DNA of 47,024 nucleotides, from NCBI GenBank assembly GCA_026398065.1, contig JAPLTR010000688.1:1-47024 (forward strand), written 5' to 3'. The translations under genes and the position numbers were made by a program. This document shows positions 1 through 8,474 of this stretch, in pieces. A model generated the notes under the pieces. The model searched no databases. It was not told the origin of the DNA and saw only the letters and a list, made by a program, of their open reading frames with translations. Source of the stretch: Verrucomicrobiota bacterium (GTDB lineage Bacteria > Verrucomicrobiota > Verrucomicrobiia > Opitutales > Opitutaceae). Position 1 is the first letter of the stretch. Each line of letters starts with the position of its first letter.

Positions 1-1
1 C

Positions 2-622
2 GGCCTTTACTCGGCCGGCGTGTTTTACAAGGATATCAAGGGCTTCTACTACGACTCCACCGTCCGCTTCAACACGGTGGGCGCCGACGGCTATCCCATC
101 CCGGACGTGAACGGCGCGCTCACCTTCTCCCGTCCGGAAAACGCCCTCGGCGCGGTCAACTACGGGGTCGAGCTCATCGCCCGCCAGAAGCTCTCCTTCC
201 TCCCGAGACCCCTCGACGGTTTCGCCGTCTCGCTTTCGTCCACCTTCACCGAGAGCGACGGCAAGTACCCCGGCCGCCTCGCCGAGAAGCTGCCGACGTA
301 TGGCTTTTCCGACTACATCTTTTACGGGGCCCTCGAGTACACCTACGGCAAGTTCCGCGCGCAGCTCAGCTACCGCTACCGCTCCGACTACCTCGAGGGT
401 CTCGATGCCGACAACACGTTCGACGACTACTTCGGCGCGTACGAGGCGGTGGAGTGGGAGTCCAGTTACCAGGTCGCGAAGAACCTCCGGGTGTTCTTCA
501 ATGTGAACAATCTCAGCAACGAGCCGCAGGTCTCGTATCAGGGGTACAAACACACCGACAACCCCGAGGACGTCACTTCCTACGGCCGCCGCGCGATCGT
601 CGGCGTGTCGCTGCGTTTCTGA
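2..622 (+). CDS. TonB-dependent receptor, C-terminal part (5' end outside window)
   Basis: This is the last ~206 residues of an outer-membrane beta-barrel receptor; the reading frame is open from base 2 and the plug domain lies outside the window. It shows alternating aromatic/polar strands such as FRAQLSYRYRSDYLEG, a typical late-barrel segment (NLRVFFNVNNLSNEPQVSY), and a terminal strand ending in VGVSLRF with a C-terminal Phe, the usual outer-membrane insertion signal. Such receptors import siderophores, cobalamin or glycans using TonB energy. The substrate cannot be told from the barrel end, and nothing downstream suggests one. Family assignment is secure; the specificity is unknown. Confidence 0.85.
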   Translation, partial: GLYSAGVFYKDIKGFYYDSTVRFNTVGADGYPIPDVNGALTFSRPENALGAVNYGVELIARQKLSFLPRPLDGFAVSLSSTFTESDGKYPGRLAEKLPTYGFSDYIFYGALEYTYGKFRAQLSYRYRSDYLEGLDADNTFDDYFGAYEAVEWESSYQVAKNLRVFFNVNNLSNEPQVSYQGYKHTDNPEDVTSYGRRAIVGVSLRF

Positions 623-761
623 ACTCCGGCCTGGTCTTCGGGCCGCGTTGGCTTCATCCGCGACGGACTGGCTTACGCTGAGTGCGCTATGACAAAGTAA
701 GGGCGCGAGGGCGGGGCCGACGCCTTGACGCGATCCGTGGGTTCGCGCAGCCTGCCGCCGC

Positions 762-1475
762 GTGAACCCCAAGCTGGAATCGGTCCTGAACGAAACCGTG
801 GCAGCGCTGAAGGCGGGCCTCGGCGACAACCTCTATTCGTGCTGCCTCTATGGCAGCGCCGTGCGGGGCAACGCCATCGACGGCGTCTCGGACCTCAATC
901 TGCTGATCGTCCTGAACCAGTCGGACAGCGCCGCCCATCAGGCGGTGGCTGGCGCATTGGAGGGGCGGCCTCAAATCGACCCCTTCGTGCTGGGTCGCCG
1001 GGGGTTTGAGCGCAGCGCCCGGGCGTTCGCGCCGAAGTTCGCCAGCATCCGGCGAAACCATCGCGTGCTCCATGGCGCCGATCCTTTGGCCAACTTGAAA
1101 GTGGACGAGGCGCTGGAGCGCTTTCTCTGCGAACAGGCGCTGCGCAACCTGCGCCTCCGCCTGGTGTACGCCTTCATCACGCGGCACCAGCAGAAGGCCT
1201 ACGACCGTTTCGTGGTGCGCAATGTCACGGCGATATTCGTGCAGGTTTCCGAGGTCCTGCGCCTTCATGGCACCGCGATCCCGACGGATTTCGCCGCGCG
1301 CATCCCCATTTTCGAGCAGGAATTCAAGGTCGATGGCCAGATACTGCGCGACCTGCTGGCGCTCCGCCGCGAACCCCGCCGGTTTTCAGACCCACAGGCG
1401 ATCGCCGAGCACGCCCGCCTGTTTCCTGTGGTGGACGTGGTGCTGCAGTGGATCGAACAACACTGGGGAGCGTGA
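762..1475 (+). CDS. nucleotidyltransferase-like protein with Pol-beta fold motif
   Basis: A 237-aa protein from a GTG start. Residues 29-50 carry the signature of a minimal nucleotidyltransferase (LYGSAVRGN, then SDLNLLIVL): G31-S32 followed by D44-x-N46. Classical members have D-x-D, so the second metal-binding acid is Asn here. The C-terminal two thirds look alpha-helical (residues ~100-237) and may be a substrate-binding helical bundle. Family members transfer nucleotides to small molecules or proteins; no substrate can be inferred. The gene ends 19 nt before the small membrane-protein gene and may be co-transcribed with the DUF692 unit, although this is not proven. It could be catalytically weakened. 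Confidence 0.7.
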   Translation: MNPKLESVLNETVAALKAGLGDNLYSCCLYGSAVRGNAIDGVSDLNLLIVLNQSDSAAHQAVAGALEGRPQIDPFVLGRRGFERSARAFAPKFASIRRNHRVLHGADPLANLKVDEALERFLCEQALRNLRLRLVYAFITRHQQKAYDRFVVRNVTAIFVQVSEVLRLHGTAIPTDFAARIPIFEQEFKVDGQILRDLLALRREPRRFSDPQAIAEHARLFPVVDVVLQWIEQHWGA

Positions 1476-1494
1476 CGACCCTCTGGAACGACTC

Positions 1495-1935
1495 ATGACT
1501 GACCTTGCGCCAGCTCCGGTGATCGCGGCGAGCGATGGCGGGTTTGATTTTCTGCACACGATCAAGGGTCCCGAGTTTCTCGCGATTTATTTTGGCTGGT
1601 TCCTCGTGACCTTTGTGACGGTCATGGTCCTTCGATCGCGAGGACATGATACTCCACAGGTCAGCCTCTACGGGTTCTTCGCGTTTGAGTCGCTGGCCGT
1701 CGTGCGCATCGTCGCCGGCTCCGCTCACGGCCTACACAACTGGGGGTTTCTGATCGCAACGATGATTTTCGGCGGGCTGTTCTTCATCCTCCGGGCCAAA
1801 CACTTTGAAGGCGGTGGCTCAGGTCCGGACTCCCCTGACTTCGGGGGGTCCAGTTCCAGTTGCAGCAGTGGTGGTGGAGGGGGAGGCTGTGGTGGTGGCG
1901 GCGGGTGCGGCGGCTGTGGCGGAGGAGGCGATTAA
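1495..1935 (+). CDS. small membrane protein with Cys/Gly-rich C-terminal tail (TIGR04222-like)
   Basis: A 146-aa protein from ATG 1495; the frame stays open upstream, but that part overlaps the preceding gene out of frame. Residues 25-47 form a first transmembrane helix beginning GPEFLAIYFGW; further hydrophobic segments lie at ~59-76 and ~84-99. After a short charged linker (RAKHFE) the tail is almost only Gly, Ser and Cys, with Cys at 123, 132, 138 and 141 in GGCGG settings, ending GGGGD. From memory, membrane proteins with a GP-x-FL start and a Gly/Cys tail next to DUF692 genes are classed as TIGR04222. The stop overlaps the DUF692 start (TAATG), implying translational coupling. Inference: the tail cysteines are the target of the DUF692 enzyme. 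Confidence 0.75.
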   Translation: MTDLAPAPVIAASDGGFDFLHTIKGPEFLAIYFGWFLVTFVTVMVLRSRGHDTPQVSLYGFFAFESLAVVRIVAGSAHGLHNWGFLIATMIFGGLFFILRAKHFEGGGSGPDSPDFGGSSSSCSSGGGGGGCGGGGGCGGCGGGGD

Positions 1936-2726
1936 TGAATGTGGGGCTCGGATACCGCCGGGAATTATCTGGGTGGATCGAAACGCGACCGCGCGGCGTC
2001 GATTGTCTGGAAATCACCGCAGAGCACTTCGGTGAACATGCCGGGGAGCATCTCGCCCAGCTCGGACGGCGCTACCGGCTCTTCGTGCACGGACTCGGGC
2101 TAAGCCTCGGGACCCCCGGGCCAATGGACGCCGTGCGGGTGGAGCATTTCGCCAGCGTGGTCCGCATGGCGAATCCGGCGTGGATCAGCGAGCACGTCGC
2201 CTTCACCCGCACAGCCGAGGTCGATCTCGGTCACCTCAATCCCGTGCCACTCACCCGCGAGTCCCTCCGGGTTCTCGCCGACAATGCGCGTCGGGTGGCT
2301 GATCACTGCGGCAAACCGATGCTGCTGGAAAACATCACGTCACATCTAAAACTGGAGGGGGAGTTGTCCGAGACCGACTTTCTGAACGAACTCTGCGTGC
2401 GCGCCGACTGCGGCCTGCTCCTCGACGTCACCAATCTCTTCATCAACAGCCGCAATCATGGCTTCGACCCGGTCGCCTGGCTCCACGAGATCGAACCGAG
2501 TCGCATTCGACAGCTTCACCTCGTCGGCTACTCGCGTCAGGGCGACCGCTACACCGACAGCCACGCGAAGCCGATCCAGGACGACCTGATCGAACTCGCC
2601 ACCGCCGTCGTACGCCATGCGCCGGTGGAGGCGATCATCCTGGAGCGCGATGAAGACATTCCGGAAAGCAACGCCGACCTGGAGGTGGAAATTGCCAAAC
2701 TCGAGCGCATCGCCGGACGCCGTTGA
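1935..2726 (+). CDS. DUF692 family protein, MNIO-type (MbnB/TglH-like) iron enzyme
   Basis: A 263-aa protein whose ATG overlaps the preceding stop. It has the complete DUF692 pattern: LGYRRELSGWI at the N-terminus, HGLGLSLG at 52-59, SEHVAF around H87, LGHLNPVP, LLENITSHL with E132, LLLDVTNLFINSRNHGFDP at 161-179, QLHLVGYS with H195, DSH at 208-210 and ILERD with E237. His, Glu and Asp at these places match the metal ligands of the TIM-barrel MNIO enzymes MbnB and TglH, which use a multinuclear non-heme iron site to remodel cysteines in ribosomal peptides. The family is certain. The reaction here is not known; the coupled Cys/Gly membrane protein is the natural candidate substrate. Confidence 0.92.
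   Translation: MNVGLGYRRELSGWIETRPRGVDCLEITAEHFGEHAGEHLAQLGRRYRLFVHGLGLSLGTPGPMDAVRVEHFASVVRMANPAWISEHVAFTRTAEVDLGHLNPVPLTRESLRVLADNARRVADHCGKPMLLENITSHLKLEGELSETDFLNELCVRADCGLLLDVTNLFINSRNHGFDPVAWLHEIEPSRIRQLHLVGYSRQGDRYTDSHAKPIQDDLIELATAVVRHAPVEAIILERDEDIPESNADLEVEIAKLERIAGRR
2681..2694 (+). promoter_or_regulatory. ribosome binding site that fixes a TTG start
   Basis: GGAGG at 2681-2685 sits six bases before TTG 2692, inside the 3' end of the DUF692 gene. It is the best Shine-Dalgarno match near the start of the third gene and argues for the unusual TTG start rather than ATG 2650, which would give an extra Arg/Trp-rich stretch with no sign of coding character. Confidence 0.6.
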
Positions 2727-3240
2727 TCTCATCACGGCACTGGGTCGGCTCCTGCGGAGCGGTCACTTGCGCGACGCATTTGCCGTCCACGCAGAGGCGG
2801 TGGCGGCCGAGATGAACGTGCGCACCGGCGACCGGGACTCTTTCCTCCAACTGATACCGGCCGACCTGGAATTTCAGGCCACCATTCTCCTCCGCAAGCG
2901 CTTCGAGTTGGTGAAGCGTGCGCTTCCGCGGACGTGTCGTGACCTCGGGGAGCAAGCGTGGCCGGAATTTCAACGCTATGCTCGAGCGTGCTGGCCATCG
3001 GGAGCAAGGGTCATCGCGCAGGACGCGCTCGGGTTTTGCGCTCACCTCCATCCGGCGCGGAACGGGGTCGTGTGCCCGCTGGAGCGCCAGCGGGCACGAT
3101 TCGTGAGTGAATCAAACCGCTTCGCCATTCGTTATGTGCGGACGCCACGGATGACGGGAACCGTCCGCGGCGCCTTGCACGTGTTTGTCCGCCACAGCCC
3201 GTCCCGCTGGCACGAGTGGCTGTTGTACGTCGGTGTCTGA
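2692..3240 (+). CDS. SCO6045-like protein, probable partner of the DUF692 enzyme
   Basis: A 182-aa soluble protein from TTG 2692, overlapping the DUF692 gene by 35 nt. Residues ~10-115 are helical and have the pattern of proteins I recall beside DUF692/TIGR04222 genes (SCO6045-type): LLRSGHLRDAFAVHAEAV, then LQLIPADLEFQATILLRKRF, then LGEQAWPEFQRYARACWP. Residues ~120-182 are basic and beta-rich (RQRARFVSESNRFAIRYV, RGALHVFVR). Other MNIO enzymes also work with a helical partner (MbnC, DUF2063 proteins), so a role in presenting the substrate is plausible but inferred. The gene converges on glpK with only 19 nt between the two stops. Confidence 0.65.
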   Translation: MPNSSASPDAVDLITALGRLLRSGHLRDAFAVHAEAVAAEMNVRTGDRDSFLQLIPADLEFQATILLRKRFELVKRALPRTCRDLGEQAWPEFQRYARACWPSGARVIAQDALGFCAHLHPARNGVVCPLERQRARFVSESNRFAIRYVRTPRMTGTVRGALHVFVRHSPSRWHEWLLYVGV

Positions 3241-3259
3241 CCGCGCGCGAGGCGCGGGA

Positions 3260-4747
<1,488 letters not shown>

Positions 4748-4756
4748 GGGGCGGGG

Positions 4757-5485
4757 TTATCGAATGCAGCAGTTGAAGAACACGGCGCCGAGCACACCGC
4801 CGATGATGGGGCCCACGACCGGCACCCATGCGTAGCTCCAATCGCTGGAGCCCTTGCCGGCGATGGGCAGCAGGGCGTGCGCGAGACGCGGTCCGAGGTC
4901 GCGGGCGGGATTGATCGCGTAGCCGGTCGGGCCACCGAGCGAGAGGCCGATCGCCCAGACGAGCAGACCGACGAGGAAGGGGGCGAAGCCCTTGTCGAAA
5001 CCGCTGTTCGCCACGAGATTTTCGGGGCGCAGGATCGCGAGCACGCCGCCCACCAGCACCACCGTGCCGATGATCTCGGTGATGAGATTCGCCATCGGCC
5101 GGCGGATCGCGGGGCCGGTGCTGAAGACCGCCAGCTTGCCAGCCTGGTCTTCGGTCGCGGCCCAATGCGGCAGATAGGCGAGCCACACCACCACGGCGCC
5201 GAGGAAGGCTCCGATCATCTGGGCGGCGATGTAGACCGGCACCTGCGCCCAGGAGAACTTGCCGATGGTCGCGAGGCCGATTGTTACCGCGGGATTGAGA
5301 TGGGCGCCGCTGGCCGCATTGGCGAGATAGACGCCGACGACGACGGCCATCGCCCACCCGGTGGTGATGACGATCCAGCCACTGTTCTGGCCCTTGGTTT
5401 TATTGAGGACGACATTGGCGACGACACCGTCGCCAAGAATGATCAGGAACATCGTGCCGATAAGCTCGGCGGCAAAAGCAGACAT
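4757..5485 (-). CDS. glpF: aquaglyceroporin / glycerol uptake facilitator
   Basis: A 242-aa MIP-family channel with six hydrophobic helices and both half-helix selectivity loops: GAHLNPAVT (residues ~60-68) and GYAINPARDLGPR (~187-199). The Asp after the second NPAR is the usual marker of glycerol-conducting members rather than strict water channels. It allows passive entry of glycerol across the inner membrane, and the following glpK traps it as glycerol 3-phosphate. The N-terminus is short, starting MSAFAAELIGT at ATG 5485, with a GC-rich hairpin about 27 nt upstream. No glpR-type regulator or glpD is present in the window. Confidence 0.95.
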   Translation of the reverse strand: MSAFAAELIGTMFLIILGDGVVANVVLNKTKGQNSGWIVITTGWAMAVVVGVYLANAASGAHLNPAVTIGLATIGKFSWAQVPVYIAAQMIGAFLGAVVVWLAYLPHWAATEDQAGKLAVFSTGPAIRRPMANLITEIIGTVVLVGGVLAILRPENLVANSGFDKGFAPFLVGLLVWAIGLSLGGPTGYAINPARDLGPRLAHALLPIAGKGSSDWSYAWVPVVGPIIGGVLGAVFFNCCIR

Positions 5486-5511
5486 GGCAGGGGTGGGGAG
5501 GAGGGGTTGAG

Positions 5512-5546
5512 CTGAAACCCGCGGCGCCTTCGCCGCGCAGCTTCAG
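5512..5546 (-). promoter_or_regulatory. hairpin in the glpF leader
   Basis: Seen directly: CTGAA (5512-5516) pairs with TTCAG (5542-5546), and CGCGGCG (5520-5526) pairs with CGCCGCG (5531-5537) around a four-base loop. It lies between the stop of the upstream gene and the glpF start. No T-run follows on the minus strand, so it is not a classical terminator. A role as leader RNA element or processing site is inference only. Confidence 0.4.
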
Positions 5547-5563
5547 GCAAGCAACCCCGGCCG

Positions 5564-5589
5564 AAAAAATCCAGCGTCCAATCGCTCGG
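5564..5589 (-). terminator. probable intrinsic terminator after the kinase-like gene
   Basis: Read on the minus strand, an imperfect stem (CC-AGCG pairing with CGCT-GG around ATTGGA) is followed by a run of six T (the A run at 5564-5569 on the plus strand). It lies 27 nt past the stop of the upstream minus-strand gene and would separate that gene from glpFK. The stem is short, so confidence is moderate. Confidence 0.45.
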
Positions 5590-5615
5590 CCGCGCACGAA
5601 TATCTACCCGGAAAT

Positions 5616-6701
5616 TTACTCGGGCACGAGCTCGGGAACGATCGGCCGCCCGGTTTCACGGCGGATCGACTCGAGGTTTTCGCGGATGAGCGCGCCCATC
5701 GACTCGCAGCGCAGGTAGTCCCTGCGGCCATAGTGGTCGGCGAGACCCTCGCGAAGCTGGTGGACCTTCTCAATCGGCGCGATGGGGTCCCGCGCCATGT
5801 CGTGCAGCAGCAGGCCGAGACGCTCGGAAGCGAGCTGGGCGCGCTGGAGCATGAGCGTCTGCTCCTCGCGCTGATATTGGTGGGCCGTCTCGGGCCGCAG
5901 GTGCTTGGTGCAAAACATCGCAAACGAGGCGTTCTCCTTGAAGAACTGCGGGAGGTAAAAATTCTTCCGGCCATTGTAGCTCTGCTGGTCGAAATCCATG
6001 GCGCGGATGCGCACCTGCCAGTCGTCGAAGTCGGGGGTGAGCAGGACGACAAAGTTGTACGAACGCATGTCCCCCAGCAGGCGGACAAAGCAGCGCTCGT
6101 TGAATTTCACGAGTTCCTTGGCGACGCGGATCGGGCGCAGCTCCTTGTGATGGAGCCACCGATCGATAAAGATGTCGCCGGGAATGCCGACGACGTGCTC
6201 CTCGACGAGCGTCGTGTCATCCGTGATGAAGTTGAGCCGGTTCGGGGAGAGCAGGTGCTCCAGTTCCAGCCCATAGACGCGGGAGGCGTCGGCCTTCTTC
6301 ACGTAAAAATAGTCCTGGTTGTCGTTGTACGCATTGACGATCCGGATGCGAAACGGCGTGGAGTTGCCGAAGGTGCAGAAATCCACGCGGTCAACGTAGA
6401 GATGCTTCACCACCGAGAAATCGCCGTCGACCTTGAGCAAGGCGTAAACCTGCTTCAGCGCCTCGTTCAACGCAGGCATCTCCGTGTTGTCGTAGATGAC
6501 GGTGTCCCAGAGCGTGGGTTTGCCGCGCTCGTCGGTGAGCGGGATCACCTCCTGAAAGGCCCGGAGCCGTGCATAGGTCACCGGGAGCAGCCGCTCCCGC
6601 CGGTAGCGGCGGAGATAGCCCCGGAGATCCGGGCTGATCGGATAGCTGGGTTTGCGCTGGGTGGGAGCGGGTTCGGGATACGCCATCGCGTCGTCGGCCA
6701 T
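5616..6701 (-). CDS. unrecognised protein with kinase-like (protein kinase/APH fold) motif order
   Basis: A 361-aa soluble protein from ATG 6701; the frame stays open further upstream, but that part is antisense to the CAP-domain gene. I do not recognise the family by name. The motif order resembles a protein-kinase/phosphotransferase fold: YFYVKKADASR (K135/K136, ATP-lysine position), VEEHVVGIPGD (167-176, hinge-like), LLGDMRSYNFVV (D211 and N216, catalytic-loop-like GDxxxxN) and IRAMDFDQQSYNG (D236-x-D238, metal-binding position). No signal peptide or membrane helix. The C-terminal ~90 residues are helical and polar. It is divergent from the CAP gene, 54 nt apart. The kinase-like fold is my inference from motif spacing and needs a structure model. 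Confidence 0.6.
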   Translation of the reverse strand: MADDAMAYPEPAPTQRKPSYPISPDLRGYLRRYRRERLLPVTYARLRAFQEVIPLTDERGKPTLWDTVIYDNTEMPALNEALKQVYALLKVDGDFSVVKHLYVDRVDFCTFGNSTPFRIRIVNAYNDNQDYFYVKKADASRVYGLELEHLLSPNRLNFITDDTTLVEEHVVGIPGDIFIDRWLHHKELRPIRVAKELVKFNERCFVRLLGDMRSYNFVVLLTPDFDDWQVRIRAMDFDQQSYNGRKNFYLPQFFKENASFAMFCTKHLRPETAHQYQREEQTLMLQRAQLASERLGLLLHDMARDPIAPIEKVHQLREGLADHYGRRDYLRCESMGALIRENLESIRRETGRPIVPELVPE

Positions 6702-6755
6702 GGCGGCGAAGGTGAGTCGCGGCGCGGCCGGAGGCAATGCTGCGCACCGGCCGAA

Positions 6756-7388
6756 ATGCGTTTGCCGGCCGGACGAATCAGGGCTTTGGTGCGCGGCGTG
6801 AAGCTCGCGCATCTCCTCCCCGGATTGCTGGCGTCCGCCACGGTGTCGCAGCCGGTCGTCGGGCACTCGGAGGAGACAACTCCAGCGCGCATGCGCTTCG
6901 TCACCGAGAAACGCGAACCGAGCGGACTGGCGGAGCGGTTTACACCGGAGCAGTTCGCGGCGGCGCTGCTGGCCGAGACGAACCGGGTGCGGGTCGCGCA
7001 TGGACGGCGGCCCCTCACGCCCCTCCCTGCGCTGCAGGCGGCTGCCGACGACCAGGCCCGGATGCTCGCGCTGAGCGGGCGTTGCGAACATTTCTCGCCG
7101 CTCGCGGGACAGCACACCCCGTTGGAGCGCGCGCAACGCCACGGCCTCGACCGCGGACGTATTGGCGAAAATGTTCTCGCGATGAGCCTCCGGCTGCTTG
7201 ACGACGCACCGCCCTCGTGCGCATCGGTCGCCGCCGATGCCGTCGTCCAATGGATGAATTCACCGGGGCACCGCGCCAACCTGCTCAATCGCGATTTCAC
7301 CCACTTTGGCGGTGCCGTGCAGCTCGCGCCCCCGCTGGGCGCCAGCGCCGAGCGGATCTACGGGGTGCAGGTCTTTGCGGGACCGTAG
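6756..7388 (+). CDS. secreted CAP-domain (SCP/PR-1-like) protein
   Basis: From ATG 6756 this is a 210-aa protein with a basic n-region and a hydrophobic stretch LAHLLPGLLASATVSQ, a plausible signal peptide. GTG 6789 or GTG 6798 would give shorter, equally good leaders. The CAP domain covers residues ~70-208: LLAETNRVRVAHGRRPL, HFSPLAGQHTPLERA, the GENVLA motif and WMNSPGHRANLLNRDF with the conserved His. Bacterial CAP proteins are extracytoplasmic; their biochemical roles are mostly unsettled. It ends 18 nt before the convergent kinase gene and is divergent from the kinase-like gene. Confidence 0.85.
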   Translation: MRLPAGRIRALVRGVKLAHLLPGLLASATVSQPVVGHSEETTPARMRFVTEKREPSGLAERFTPEQFAAALLAETNRVRVAHGRRPLTPLPALQAAADDQARMLALSGRCEHFSPLAGQHTPLERAQRHGLDRGRIGENVLAMSLRLLDDAPPSCASVAADAVVQWMNSPGHRANLLNRDFTHFGGAVQLAPPLGASAERIYGVQVFAGP

Positions 7389-7406
7389 CGGTCGCCGGGC
7401 GCGACG

Positions 7407-8470
<1,064 letters not shown>

Positions 8471-8474
<4 letters not shown>

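Noticed and set aside
1222-1494. Upstream extension of the Cys/Gly membrane-protein frame
   Set aside because: Overlaps the nucleotidyltransferase gene out of frame; the GP-x-FL domain begins right after ATG 1495.
1816-1932. Gly/Cys coding tract regarded as a simple DNA repeat
   Set aside because: Low complexity is present, but the four Cys positions and the coupling to DUF692 argue for a real tail.
6702-7250. Upstream extension of the kinase-like frame (to 7250)
   Set aside because: It is antisense to the CAP-domain gene; ATG 6701 gives a clean N-terminus.
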